From NCBI GenBank assembly GCA_036186865.1, contig AP025066.1:14811408-14875407 (forward strand): 64,000 nucleotides of DNA. The letters are read 5' to 3'. Positions 1 to 10,603 of the stretch are shown here, piece by piece. Source of the DNA: Eustoma russellianum (lineage: Eukaryota > Streptophyta > Magnoliopsida > Gentianales > Gentianaceae). Both the position numbers and the translations under genes were made by a program. The notes under the pieces were generated by a model that worked only from the letters and a program-made list of their open reading frames with translations, had not been told where the DNA came from and searched no databases. Position 1 is the stretch's first letter. Every line of letters starts with the position of its first letter.

Positions 1-1875
1 GTTGTAAACTGATTTAGGCCGAGAGTATGTCATGTTCTTCACATAAGCATGTTGTTGCATATAAGGCATAACTTGAGCAGATTTCATACTACTTTGTTTA
101 GGCATTCTTGTATACATGTAAGCATGGTTTCTAGGTGTATTTGCCTTCCTATATGTTGATGCATTTTGCAATCTTTGTGATGAAGGTGGTGTGGGCAGAA
201 TAGGTTCATTTCTAAATGCATTTGGCCTATATTTCATGTTGGTTGAAGATGATACAAATGTTGTTTCCTTAGGTGTGTATTCAGCTTCTTTAACATATCC
301 AAGACCTTGTTTGTCATTTCCATGCTTTTGAGATGCAATAAGAGTGTCTAACATGTTGGAACCATTCTTAAATTGTTCTAAAGATTTGTTCAAGTCTAGG
401 TTGCATGCTTTTAATGATTCAAATTCAGTTTGTATTTCATGTAATTTAGATTTTAAAACGTTGAAATCAACACATTGCACACATTGCACATTTTCATGTT
501 TGTTCTTAAGTTCCTTAATCTGATTTTGCATTGAACTAATAGTGTTAGATGATTCAAGTTGAAGAACTTCTAGTTGAGAAGTTAGATTCAAGTTAGACGT
601 CTCCAACTTGTTCTTCTCCTCAACTATTCTTTTCTTCTCCTTGGATAGCTTCTTATATCTACCATGCAACTTTTCTAATTCATCCAACAATTCATCTTGA
701 GTAAAATCACATTCGGAGTCAGAATCGAATGTTACCTCATTTGTAGACTTTGAAGCCAAACATGTTTGTGCAACTTCAGGTTCTTCCTCGGATTCGGATG
801 AAGATGTGTCATCCCAAGTGCTTGAACTTGCCTTGAGAGCTTTCTTCCTCCTTTGCATAGGTTCTACTCTAGTTTTTGTCCTTGTCTTTTCATCCATGTC
901 ACGGTTTTTGTTCTTGTTTGGACAATCATATGAGATGTGTCCTTGTTTGCCACATTCATAACACTTAAGTTCTTTATCATACCATTTACCATCTTGTTTG
1001 TTAGATTTCACATTGATAGGGGCAGCTGATTTTGCTTGTCTTTTAGTTGGTCTTTTCTTGAAAAACTTCCTTAAACGCCTAGCTAACAACATTATGTCTT
1101 CTTCATCACTTTCATCATCACTTTCATACTCGGCTTGATTAGATGATTCGGGTTCATTTGTTACAAATGCAAGTGATTTAGACTTGTTACTAGTTTCAGC
1201 CTTTCTTATATTCAACTTGTTTTCATAAACTTTTAAAGAGCCTATCAATTCATCAAGTTTTATTTGAGAAAGATCTTTGCTTTCTTCAATGGCACTAACT
1301 TTGGCATCCCATTCACTTGGCAAACTTCTCAAAACTTTTTGCACTTTTTCTTTCATCAAAAACGTTTTACCAAGGGATTCAAGTGAGTTGTATAAGTTTG
1401 TAAGCCTTAAATCCATATCAACAATTGATTCATTAGGCAGTAAATGAAATGTTTCAAGTGTAGTCATTAACATGTTAATCTTTGATTCCTTTACTTGATT
1501 AGTTCCTTCATGCTTCATTTCAAGACATTTCCACATATCCTTTGCACTTAAACATGAAGAGACATAGGCAGATTCACTCCTACTTAAACCATTCAACAAT
1601 AATTGCATTGCTTTAGCATTAAGACTCATTTTCTTTTTATCTTCATCACTCCAATCTTTTCTATATTTCTCAACTTCTTGTGATAAGCCTTCAATTATAA
1701 CATGCTTAGTAGGCACATAAGGTCCATCTTCAATGATAGACCACAAGTCTATATCAATAGCCATTAAGAACAATTTCATCCTAAGTTTCCAATGACTAAA
1801 GTTTTCTCCATCAAAAAGAGGTGGTCTTTGTGTGGACATGCCTTCTAATTCTATTTTCATGTGTGACTTAGACAT
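1..1875 (-). CDS. SIRE-A gag, N-terminal 625 residues (runs off window)
   Basis: Capsid/nucleocapsid polyprotein of a copia element. The start ATG is at 1875, 172 bp inside the primer binding site. The frame is open to the window edge and reads as the SIRE-B gag (714 aa). An N-terminal UBN2/DUF4219-like gag region starts with a PPLFDGENFSHWK-type motif near residue 19. A lysine-rich stretch precedes a CCHC knuckle (CYECGKQGHISYDC, residues 305-318). A coiled-coil-prone segment follows near 395-500. Missing here: the last 90 or so codons and the gag/protease junction. No stop or frameshift was seen, so this copy looks intact as far as it goes. Confidence 0.93.
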   Translation of the reverse strand, partial: MSKSHMKIELEGMSTQRPPLFDGENFSHWKLRMKLFLMAIDIDLWSIIEDGPYVPTKHVIIEGLSQEVEKYRKDWSDEDKKKMSLNAKAMQLLLNGLSRSESAYVSSCLSAKDMWKCLEMKHEGTNQVKESKINMLMTTLETFHLLPNESIVDMDLRLTNLYNSLESLGKTFLMKEKVQKVLRSLPSEWDAKVSAIEESKDLSQIKLDELIGSLKVYENKLNIRKAETSNKSKSLAFVTNEPESSNQAEYESDDESDEEDIMLLARRLRKFFKKRPTKRQAKSAAPINVKSNKQDGKWYDKELKCYECGKQGHISYDCPNKNKNRDMDEKTRTKTRVEPMQRRKKALKASSSTWDDTSSSESEEEPEVAQTCLASKSTNEVTFDSDSECDFTQDELLDELEKLHGRYKKLSKEKKRIVEEKNKLETSNLNLTSQLEVLQLESSNTISSMQNQIKELKNKHENVQCVQCVDFNVLKSKLHEIQTEFESLKACNLDLNKSLEQFKNGSNMLDTLIASQKHGNDKQGLGYVKEAEYTPKETTFVSSSTNMKYRPNAFRNEPILPTPPSSQRLQNASTYRKANTPRNHAYMYTRMPKQSSMKSAQVMPYMQQHAYVKNMTYSRPKSVYN

Positions 1876-2047
1876 GCTTCTTAGTGTGTGAGAAAACGTT
1901 TAAAACACTTATAAGAAGAAAAGAAAGTGTCACCTTGTTGTAGATACCAAATATGAAGAATATAAGACAACCAGAAAATTTCCAGCAACTTTGCAACTTG
2001 GAGTGTAGACTGTTTTCAGCTCAAATAAGAATATGGTGCTCAACCAG

Positions 2048-2059
2048 GCTCTGATACCA
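2048..2059 (-). other. SIRE-A primer binding site (initiator tRNA-Met)
   Basis: On the minus strand this reads TGGTATCAGAGC, complementary to the 3' end of plant initiator tRNA-Met, 2 bp from the LTR end. It fixes the strand and identifies 2062-5074 as the 5' LTR. Confidence 0.95.
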
Positions 2060-3190
2060 ATTGTTGGACCTGTATAGCACCACTAGAGGGGGGGTGAATA
2101 GTGGGTTAGCGGAAATTACACTACAATTACCTTCAAAAACTTGTTTGAAGACCCCTTTGCCTCTTTAGTCTCAGATTCTGAAAATTCCAGAAACAGTTCA
2201 CTACTTTGAACGTTTTGGTTGAACCACTTATACACCTGTGCAAGCTCTCAAACTTGGCAGAGATCAAGTTTAGAATGTTTATAATATGTCATAAAAAATT
2301 CAGTCAATTCCAAGCAAGTTAGCACGTTCAAATAAGCAAGAGAAGTAAAGTGTGCAATTCTGGCAGTTTCAGGCAGAATGTTAGCTTAACTTCAAACAAC
2401 AATATCTCAAAATCTACCCGTGCTATTTTGATGAATCTTATGTCAGATTAAACCTCAAGATGTCTAGTTTAATTTGATATAAGGCTCACTCCAAGATTCG
2501 AAGGATAGCCTATTCAAATTGCACAAGTTTGCACACTGGTCAGAACTGTTCACAGAATGTAGCAACAATTTTGTGAAGACGATTTGAATGAGCTAAACTC
2601 CTCAGAATTTAGTGATTCTTGCGGCTACTGAAAGCTAACACATTGAAGTATAATATATCCAAAATTCATGCAATTCTAAGACTGTTTGCTTGTTCAATTA
2701 TGCGTGCCAAGTTAGTGTAATTCTCAGGCAGAAAACAGTAAGTGCAGGAAATAAGTAAAGAACACAAGGAATTATCCTGGTTCGGTCAATGTGACCTACT
2801 CCAGTCCCAAGAGACACCTTCTCTTGGATTTCACTAATCACCAAACACCAAAGTCACCTTACAAAGCCAAAGGAAGAAGCTTTTCACCAACTTCTTCAAG
2901 AGGCTGCACCAAAACTGAAAATCAGCACTAGTATGTTTCACCTTTGCACCTTTGCACCTTTTGCTCACCTCTAAGGAGTAAGCTTTATACACCAGCTTCT
3001 CCCTTACAATATGTCGTTTGAAAGGTGTTGAAATGACAAGAAATGAAGAACTATACAATCATAAAGCTTGCTACAAATGTGTTCTTCAATAGAGAAGAGA
3101 AGAAGAAAAGAATGGAGACAAAGAGCTAATTGTCTTGCTTGCTTTCTTTGTTGCTTTCGTTGGTGTGCTTTTGCTCTTCACCTTTGGAGC

Positions 3191-3198
3191 TATTTATA
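3191..3198 (-). promoter_or_regulatory. SIRE-A LTR TATA box
   Basis: The minus strand reads GCTATAAATAGC around this position, a strong plant TATA box. Transcription would start about 25-35 bp further left, near 3160, giving a U3 of about 1.9 kb and R plus U5 of about 1.1 kb. The box is unchanged in all three LTR copies. Start site not shown by the sequence. Confidence 0.7.
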
Positions 3199-3343
3199 GC
3201 CAAGAGGACAGCCTAAAGGCTCCTCTTAAGAGACGTTGGAATGGTTGTGAGATGGAGAAAATTCAGCACCTTTCTAGCTAGTCAAATGAAGCTTATCTTT
3301 TGTTGCTTTGACATGGTCTTCCATCTGAATTTTTATCCCATTA

Positions 3344-3861
3344 TAGCCGTTGGAATGAGGTGGAAATTGGCTCCATTTGACCGTTTTAAAAACAGCTCCA
3401 ATCATCAATATCCATGTGTAAATAGCTTGCCATGTATGCAGCTGAATTGGCATGTATTTTGAACAACTTTATCTCCTCATTTTGAATACCAAATAAACGT
3501 TGAAATGCCTATAATCAAGGCATTGAATAGTAGTTCCAAGATAGAGATAAATCAGCCAAGGTTTTTTTTTTAAGTTTGAATTAGTCTTCAACTTTGAATC
3601 ACATAGCCGTTTGCTATCTTCCTTGGTTGAGAGATTTTTGCTCCAACTTTGAACAAAAATGGCCGTTGGTATGTAGCTAAAAGATAGAGAAAATTCAGCT
3701 AAGCCTTTGAATTTGACTTGGTCTTCAATCATATAGCCGTTGCCTTTTGCTTGTATTTGCTACATTGTAGGACTTGCTTTTTGTCACTCATCATAATCTG
3801 AATTTTCACCATATAACATACGAAATGTTGCTCCAAATTTGAACCAATATAGCCGTTTGAA
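3344..3861 (-). promoter_or_regulatory. Cluster of MSA-like (AACGGC) motifs upstream of the LTR TATA box
   Basis: Read on the minus strand, 3344-3354 is TCCAACGGCTA, a perfect match to the M-specific activator consensus YCYAACGGYYA bound by three-repeat MYB factors. Near matches with the same AACGGC core occur around 3605-3615, 3660-3670 (one mismatch), 3733-3743 and 3851-3861 (one mismatch). An AACGG core without the flanks is near 3385. All lie 145-670 bp upstream of the TATA box in element orientation. The motifs are visible; cell-cycle control is inferred. Confidence 0.5.
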
Positions 3862-4940
3862 TCATCACAAGAATAGCCAAGAATAATCATCTAAAATCAG
3901 CACCAAAATAGGATTTATTTGAACTTGCCTTGACTTGTTCAAAATCTGAACATTTGAACATGAAATATGCGCCAACATCCGTGTGTAACCATATAAAATA
4001 TAGTCTTCAACATGTAGCATAGAAAACCATATGAAGAATACCAAGAATTCCAAGAAAACCATAAATGTGATAACCATGATATAAGAATTTCCAATTGATA
4101 GACCATGCTGCCCGTTTCCATAAAAATAGGGCACGTACCATATGTGACATAAACACATATAAACATCATATAAGCAATATATAACATGTTGGAAGATCCA
4201 TTGGCAAGTGAAAAGACCAGAATACCCCTCAGCACAAAAATAGGAATTTTGTCCTAGGATGAACCTAGACATGGTGCTGCTCCAGATTCATTTTTGCCAT
4301 GATGTGACATGACTTATAAATGTGTCATATGATCATATAAGTCCGTTGGAAGAAGACCAAATAAGAATGAGAAGTCCAAATGGTGAAATTACCAAAATAG
4401 CCCTTATATAGGTCAATAAGCTTCCCACCGGGTCAATTCAGTTTTAACCCGTGCCAAGCATGCCTTTCCTCAGCCAATTAGATTCTAAATTGAATAAGGA
4501 TCATGTGGGCTTTTGAATCACTCAATTTGGAGTTCATTTGCCCAAGATATGAACCAAAACCTGCAATAGGATACTAAACCGAACAATTTGCCTTATATTG
4601 TAAGTCATGTGACTTCAAGGCTTGGTTAGATCATATTATCAACATGTATTGGCATATATATCTTCTAAGATCAGTTTGAACAACATGTATTGGCATATAT
4701 AATCTAAGATCAGTTTGAACATGTCTTGATTAAGATATGTGATTGAATTGGCCAAGTTCAATCTCATGATCTTAATCAAACTTGTTCAATCTTGATTCAT
4801 TCAAGCAATTTCACATTTAGCTCATAAGTTCATAAGTTCATGCCTTGCCAAAACAATTTCACATTTAAACGTTACACATACATGCTCACATATGCATCTT
4901 CCAATCATTCAAACATGATATATCTATTTGCAATCATCAT

Positions 4941-5048
4941 AACAATTACACATATGCACACATATACATTTTGCACAACAATTACACATATGCACACATA
5001 TACATTTTGCACAACAATTACACATATGCTCACATATACATTTTGCAA
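4941..5048. repeat. Three tandem 36-bp repeats near the SIRE LTR end
   Basis: Three consecutive units beginning AACAATTACACATATG, the third with one substitution, lie within 30 bp of the U3 terminus. They recur in SIRE-B at about 29324-29431 and 38180-38287. A second local duplication, two copies of a roughly 40-bp block containing ATGTATTGGCATATAT, lies at about 4643-4712. Confidence 0.9.
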
Positions 5049-5074
5049 TCACTCAAACATAATATATCACAACA

Positions 5075-5698
5075 GGTAGACCTTCCAGAGCCAGACCAGA
5101 GGTGCAGGAGCCTATTCCTCCTCCACCTGCTCAGGTTCCACCACCACGACCACAAGATCAAAATCCGCCCCCAGCTCAGAATATTCCCCAACCCCAGGGG
5201 CCTTTACCACAAATGATTCCGGATATTAATGCTTTCCAGAATTTCTACCAGACCGTAACCCAAATCGATAAAGTAATGTTACATCAGAATGCTCCTCAGC
5301 CTCACGAGCCGGTTAGGGATGCCCAGTACTACTTTGAAAATTTGAAAAGAGCTAATGTTCCGCCATTCGAAGGAAAATCGGACTCGAATACCGCTGAAAA
5401 GTGGTTGGATGAGGTGGCAAATTGTTTCGAGTTGATTCGAGCACCTGAAGAAGTAAAGACTCAAGCGGTCAGGCCGTTCTTGCTGGGGGAAGCGAACCAG
5501 TGGTGGAAGGCCAATATGCAATCCTTGCCAAGGCCAATTCCATGGGAAAGATTTCTCCAAGAATTTAACAAATTTTACATACCACCATCAGTCAAGTTGC
5601 AGAAGAGACATGAGTTTGAATCATCAGTACAAGAGCAAGGAATGACAGCTGCAGAGTATGCTAACAAGTTCATAGCCCTGGAAAGATTTCAACCATCT
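5075..5698 (+). pseudogene. Tek-1 gag, N-terminal half
   Basis: Open frame from 5075 (reading GRPSRARPEVQEP) to the CRMl-1 insertion. It lacks its start codon, which should lie a few codons upstream within DNA displaced by SIRE-A. A proline/glutamine-rich N-terminus (residues 10-55) is followed by a retrotransposon gag domain containing FEGKSDSNTAEKWLDEV and NQWWKA motifs. The frame resumes after CRMl-1 at about 14418: the last residues RFQPS continue as TMNDEETK, which proves that the two pieces were contiguous. Confidence 0.9.
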
Positions 5699-6874
5699 TG
5701 ATGAGCTACAGCCTAACCTTGTGGATACAAACATTGATGATGACACCTCACTGCCCCGCACAGGTCCCATAACAAGGAGTATGGCTAAGAAGTTGTTACA
5801 TTGTGTTGAATCATTTCTTTATAGGCATGAAGAGGATGAACCAAGCAAAGATGATGTCCATTGGGTTTATATGATACAAGCTTTGATCTAGTTGTATCAA
5901 AAACATGTTGTACATATCTTTAGTTGTTCTTTTTAATATTGTTGGTTGGTTAACCTTGTTTTAGGATAGTTTGTGTTGTATTATTGCCTTGTCTTTCAGG
6001 TACATGTACTTAGCTTGAAAATGCAATTTGAACCTGAATTTTTGTTCAAGCAAGGAGGAGATAAGCAAGTAGCTTACAAGCAAGGAGGTGACAAGCACCT
6101 ATGTCAAATTCAGAATTGTTCTTCACGTTAACATGGATGTATAAGATGCTCAAAGCTTTAACCAATAGGAAGAAGTCTTGCAAATGTTCAAACCAATCAC
6201 AATCAAGTTGAAGAAAAGTAAGCAAGCTGCACAAAGATTCATCCAATCAACTCCTTTGAAGAGGACGGCTGGTTTAAGCTTAATTGGTTTGAAAATTCAA
6301 AGCCTAACTTACAACCAATCAAAGGGAGTTCAAACCAAGCTGCTCAATGCATTATCCAATCAAAACTTTGGCTGAAAACAAGCAAGGAAGAAACGGCAAG
6401 CAACCAGATTTCTTGGAACCAAAATTGTTCAAAAAGCAAGCATGTTATTCCTAGTCTTGTACTTTGTACTTTAAACTTTGTACCTTGTAATTTTCGTTTG
6501 TTATAAGTAGCATAGGAAGATGAATGTAAAAACAACATAATTTCAAACACATTTCAATCAGATTTTCCTTTAAGGAGTTCTCAACTTTGTAGTTGAAGTT
6601 AAAACCACTTAACGGTTTCTTTCAAGTTCATAGCCTAGAACTTGTTAGTATTTTACTTCATTTTTGGTTTACAGCATCTTAGGGTCTCAATGAGGTTTTA
6701 GATGTGTTGGAATGCCAAAGAGAAAAAAGTGTTGGCATAAATTGAGCCAAGAACAAACGGTTACAGTTCAAGGGGTGTCATTGGGATGTTCTTTGCCGTA
6801 GCCGAGGTTCAAATCAGTTTGGAGTAGAAGACAAAGTCCTAGGAACGTTTTTCTAGGTTTTATTTGGCTCATCA
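5699..6874 (+). repeat. CRMl-1 5' LTR, 1176 bp
   Basis: Starts TGATGAGC at 5699 and ends GCTCATCA at 6874, three bases before the primer binding site. Its first ~185 bp are coding-like: in the 3' copy the pol frame continues through them (see 12896-13429). A probable TATA box is at 6502-6509. Related LTRs: 13237-14409, 20110-21153 and 39518-40695. Confidence 0.95.
6502..6509 (+). promoter_or_regulatory. CRMl-1 LTR TATA-like box
   Basis: TATAAGTA within GTTATAAGTAGC, about 370 bp from the LTR end, following repeated TTGTAC(T/C)TT motifs. It is conserved in all four CRMl-1/CRMl-2 LTR copies. It would place the start near 6535. Prediction only. Confidence 0.45.
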
Positions 6875-6876
6875 AT

Positions 6877-6888
6877 TGGTATCAGAGC
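6877..6888 (+). other. CRMl-1 primer binding site
   Basis: TGGTATCAGAGC, matching the initiator tRNA-Met 3' end, 2 bp after the 5' LTR. Confidence 0.95.
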
Positions 6889-8662
6889 GTTGGTTAGTCT
6901 TCTATTCATGTTTACATTGTTTAAACTTGCATATGAATGATGCTGCCCAAATCGTGTAGTGAACTGTTTTTTTTATGTCCGTTTAGAGCCTGTTAGTTTA
7001 GGTAGTTAGTTTATGTTTTGAAGTGTTTATTAGATAGTTTACAATAGTTTGGTAACTTAGTTTTTAGTAGCAAAAACCGAAACACCACAAAAAGAACTTA
7101 GACTAGACTTAAGTGTGATTGAATCTGTTTGTGTAGTTTAGATTAAAAACCGTGTGTAACTTATTGTTATTGTTCAATCTAGCTTATATAATGTTCATTA
7201 GACCCTAATCTAGAAGTTTAAATGGTAGTTTAGATAAGTCCTTAAAACAGAAAACTTGAACACAAAATTAGAATAGTTGATAGTTTAGTTTGTAATCAAG
7301 TTGTTAAATTCTGTTTTTTTAGTAGTTGTGTGCAAACTGTTTAGCGTTGTAGTTGCTGCCTTATTTAGCTTGGTTAGACTAGTTTACAACGTAGTTACAA
7401 GGGTTAGTTGGTTGTTTAGTTTAGCACAAGCAAATCCGAAAACTAAGAACAAAAAAAGGGTAGTTTTAGTTAGCTATGTATGCTGCCTAGTCTCTAGTTG
7501 ATACACGTTTGTTGTGATGAATACATAAACACTTGCATCTAGTATCATCTAGCTTAGAAACTGATTGCATCACACAAACGAATACCAAAACAAAAACAAG
7601 TAGAATAGATAACTTAAAAAGAAAAAAAAAACAAGTTAGTTTGCATCAAAACTGATTTCCGTTAGTGTTATAGTAATCAGCCCTTATAAATTGCATTTAG
7701 AAACAACTAAGTTGCATTTAGCTATCTTAAGATTAGTTAGATCATTTGCATCAAAAACAGAAAAAGAAAAAAAAGGACACTTGCCAAAACCGTGTGTTTA
7801 GAACAACTCTTTAAAGCTCATTTGAAATCTTGGTGAATGCTAATAGCTTTATCTTTTTGTTGATTTCAATTGTTTCAAACAACTTGTTGGACTTAGATAC
7901 ATTCTGGAAGTTAGGAATTGTTTAAGCCCCACACTGTTAAAGAGCTATCCAATTGTTGTTTTAGATCAATTTCTGAACTTACCTTGCACTATATTCAATT
8001 TGAACTTGTTGTAATTGTGAATTGAATTCTCACTACATAGTGTTTAGCCGTGTTGTGTACGAGAAACTTTCAAATTTCAAATACAACAAACCTTGTGCAA
8101 TTAAAGGCCGTGAGCAATGACTCATGTAGGCCGTGAGGAGTAGTCTCACAACAATCAAGCAAACCCCTCCAAAGAAAGAAAATTAAGCTTCATTGAGAAA
8201 TACGCGAGAGAAAAGCCAATGTTTGTCAACAAGTAAGAGGCAAGACAAGAGAGAATTGCAAAAGAAAGAAAAGTGAGGAAAAGCCAAAAATTAAACATTG
8301 CAAAAAGGGAAAATCCCTGTGCAAAGATCAAAAGAAAGAAAGTGCCCAAAAAGAACCCAAAGTGTTGTAGTTTTGAATTATTGAAAGTTTCTAAAGCAAA
8401 CCCTTGCTGACACTTTGTTTGTGTGCTTTTACTTTCACTTTACTTCAATTGATAATTGCATATGCTGTAAAGTAAATTGAGGGATTGTCTTAAAACAACC
8501 CCGTAGATTTCATTCAGCCAAAACAACAATTTGACTTCTGTGATTTTCTTGAATCCTTAGGAGAAATAGTCCAAATTGCTGTTTTGAACAATTGTCAACA
8601 TAAAGTAGAGTATTTGCATCTTGTCAATATTTTAATTGGCTTTTGAGATTGTTTTCTGAATC
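6889..8662 (+). other. CRMl-1 untranslated leader, about 1.8 kb
   Basis: Non-coding stretch between primer site and gag, T/G-rich at first (repeated TAGTTTAG-like words) and purine-rich from about 8150. No domain-bearing ORF on either strand. It is closely matched by 21168-22934 of CRMl-2, so it is part of the family. Packaging and dimerisation signals would be expected here but cannot be read by eye. Confidence 0.85.
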
Positions 8663-10116
8663 ATGGGTCCCCAACAGAATAATAATGCACCATCCCCGTC
8701 CCCATCTACTCCTGTCCCATCCCCAGTCCCTATTACCCTAGAGAATATACAACAAACACTCACTTTCCTTGTTAATCTGTTTGGTTTAATGAGAAGTGAC
8801 ATAGAGGATAACAAACAAAGGATAAGCAAAGTAGAAAAGCCAACCTCAGATCAAAAGGAACCTAGTATACCTTTTCAAGAAGGCACCTCTTATGGTAATG
8901 AGTCTCATTTTGAACATAGAAAAGTCACATCACTTAGAGGTAGAGGTAGAGGTCGAGGTAGTAATGGTGGTCGTAGGAACATTTCTTTTGAGGAAAGATT
9001 TGATAGTCTCCCTGAGTACAATGAAGAACACTATCCGGAAGAACGATATGATGAACGTCAGCCTGATAGAGATGAACATCTTGAAGAAGAGTACATTACT
9101 ACTAAACTGACAATACTCCCCTTCCAAGGAAAAGTGATCCTGAAACATATCTGCAATGGGAAACAAAAGTAGATCATATGTATTCTTGCACTAAATATTC
9201 TGAATTGGCCAAAGTGCGGTATGCAACTTTTGAATTTGTAGACTATGCTTTACTCTGGTGGGAGCAATTGAAGAACACCCGGAGAAGAACAAGACAGCCC
9301 CCTGTTGTTACTTGGTCCGAGCTAAAACAAGAGATGAGGAAGAGATTCAAATCTCTTTCCTATGAAAGAAGCGTTTTCCAGAAATTGCAACAGCTTTCTC
9401 AAGGTAATAGATCTGTCGATGAATTTTATAAAGAATTAGAACATTTGCTTACCAGGGCTAACATAGAAGAAGCATAGGAAGCCACAATGGCTAGATTTCT
9501 AGCTGGTTTGAACAAAGAGATTGCATTTAAGGTGGAACTTACACCTTACTCTGATCTGGCTTCTATGGTTCACATTGCTGTGAAAGTGGAAAGACAATTG
9601 AAGGTAAAAACTTCTAACCCTTCTTTTCGGACTAATCCTTTGAGTTTTTCTAGAACACAGCCCAGGACGCCTTTCCGTCCACAACAAGGTCAAGGCCGTG
9701 GATTCCAAGGAAAATCAACCCAGAATATCCAAAATCGTCCAAAGCTTCCAATCACTGATAAAGGTAAAGCCAAGGTGGAAGGTACGCCTAATTTTAAGAC
9801 TCGTGATATTCAATGTTTTAAATGCTTAGAAAAAGGTCATTTTGCTAATCAATGTCCCAACCCTAAATGCATCTTGTTTATTGAAGAGTCTAATGAGTAT
9901 TATTCTGAGGAAGAATTGGAAGAGAGTGAAGAAAACCATGAAATTGAACAAACATGTGAGGAAGAAGAAGAGCTTAGTGGAGAGATTGATGAGTGTGAAA
10001 CAAAAGAGTTCTTAGTTGTCCGTCGAGCTCTAAGTGCCCAAATTAAAACTGAAGAACCTGAAATGCAAAGAGAGAACATATTCCACATTCACTGTATGGT
10101 GCACTTTAATCATTGA
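8663..10116 (+). pseudogene. CRMl-1 gag, frame-broken
   Basis: ATG at 8663 (MGPQQNNNAPS), a proline/serine start, then an RGRGRGRG patch near residues 92-100. The capsid domain needs a frame change between about 9115 and 9172: the first frame stops at 9172 and the homologous protein resumes in the -1 frame with a DPETYLQWE-like segment before ELAKVRYATFEFVDYALLWWEQL. A TAG at 9475-9477 replaces a Glu codon (intact in CRMl-2). The third piece (9487-10116) ends the capsid and carries one CCHC knuckle (CFKCLEKGHFANQC) then an acidic stretch. A deletion of about 14 nt near 10098, relative to CRMl-2, shifts the frame into protease. Confidence 0.9.
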
Positions 10117-10603
10117 CTCCAGTTCATGTACCAATGTTGCAAGTTTTGAACTTGTTAGGAAACTTGAGTTACCTTTAATTAATCACCCCCGTCCTTATAG
10201 ACTTACGTGGCTTAATGAGTGTGGTGAAGTTAAAGTAACAAAGCAAGTCCTAGTTTCTTTATCAATTGGTGGGTATTCTGCTGAGGTGTTATGTGATGTA
10301 GCCCTTATGCAATCAAGTCATATCTTATTAGGTAGACCGTGGCAATTTGACAACAAGGTTACATATGATGGTTACCTGAATAGATATTCCTTTAGGCATA
10401 CCAACAAACTGTTCAAATTAAATGCCTTGCCCCCGCAGAAAGTCTTTGAGGATCAACAACGAATGTTAAGAAGCCATAATGATCCAAAAGAAAAGGAACT
10501 GGAAAGGATTTTCATCAAAGAAAACCAACTGAAAACTTCTCATCTTAAAATTGAACCGAAAGAAATCAAAGTTTCTTGCTTTACCATCTACTTTACTAAG
10601 TGA
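10090..10603 (+). pseudogene. CRMl-1 aspartic protease region
   Basis: The frame with LIIDSSSCTNVASF and ILLGRPWQFD is the retroviral-type protease that cuts the polyprotein. The catalytic triplet expected as DSG reads DSS here (GGT to AGT), so the enzyme should be dead; CRMl-2 has a different change at the same codon. The frame is separated from gag by the small deletion near 10098 and from RT by a stop at 10603. The linker to RT is about 130 nt shorter than in CRMl-2 (24858-24990). Confidence 0.85.

Larger units (their letters stand above)
1..5074 (-). mobile_element. SIRE-A: Ty1/copia (Maximus/SIRE type) retrotransposon, 5' part only
   Basis: Minus-strand copia element cut by the left window edge. 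From right to left it has a 3013-bp LTR, a primer binding site, a short leader and the first 625 codons of gag. It is collinear with 33242-38315 of SIRE-B at a constant offset of 33241, with one substitution noticed (G at 2446, A in both SIRE-B LTRs). Its right end (ACAACA) abuts Tek-1 gag coding sequence. The other end, pol and the second target-site copy lie outside; GGTAG at 5075-5079 is the candidate duplication. The SIRE/Maximus assignment rests on the long gag, the long LTR and the close SIRE-B pol. Confidence 0.95.
2062..5074 (-). repeat. SIRE-A 5' LTR, 3013 bp
   Basis: Long terminal repeat bounded by TG...CA (TGTTGG at 2062 and ACAACA at 5074 on the plus strand). Two further copies are at 26445-29459 and 35303-38315. 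In element orientation U3 is on the right (about 5074 to 3165) and R-U5 on the left. It holds a TATA box at 3191-3198, an MSA-like motif cluster at 3344-3861, a 36-bp triplicate at 4941-5048 and a duplicated block near 4643-4712. Short ORFs inside it recur in all three copies because the DNA recurs and have no recognisable domain; I do not call them genes. Confidence 0.96.

Noticed and set aside
3865..4272. 135-codon and 98-codon minus ORFs in the SIRE LTR, present three times (also near 28250 and 37106)
   Set aside because: They recur only because the LTR recurs. They are Tyr/Phe/Cys-rich, lack a recognisable domain and lie in U3 upstream of the TATA box.
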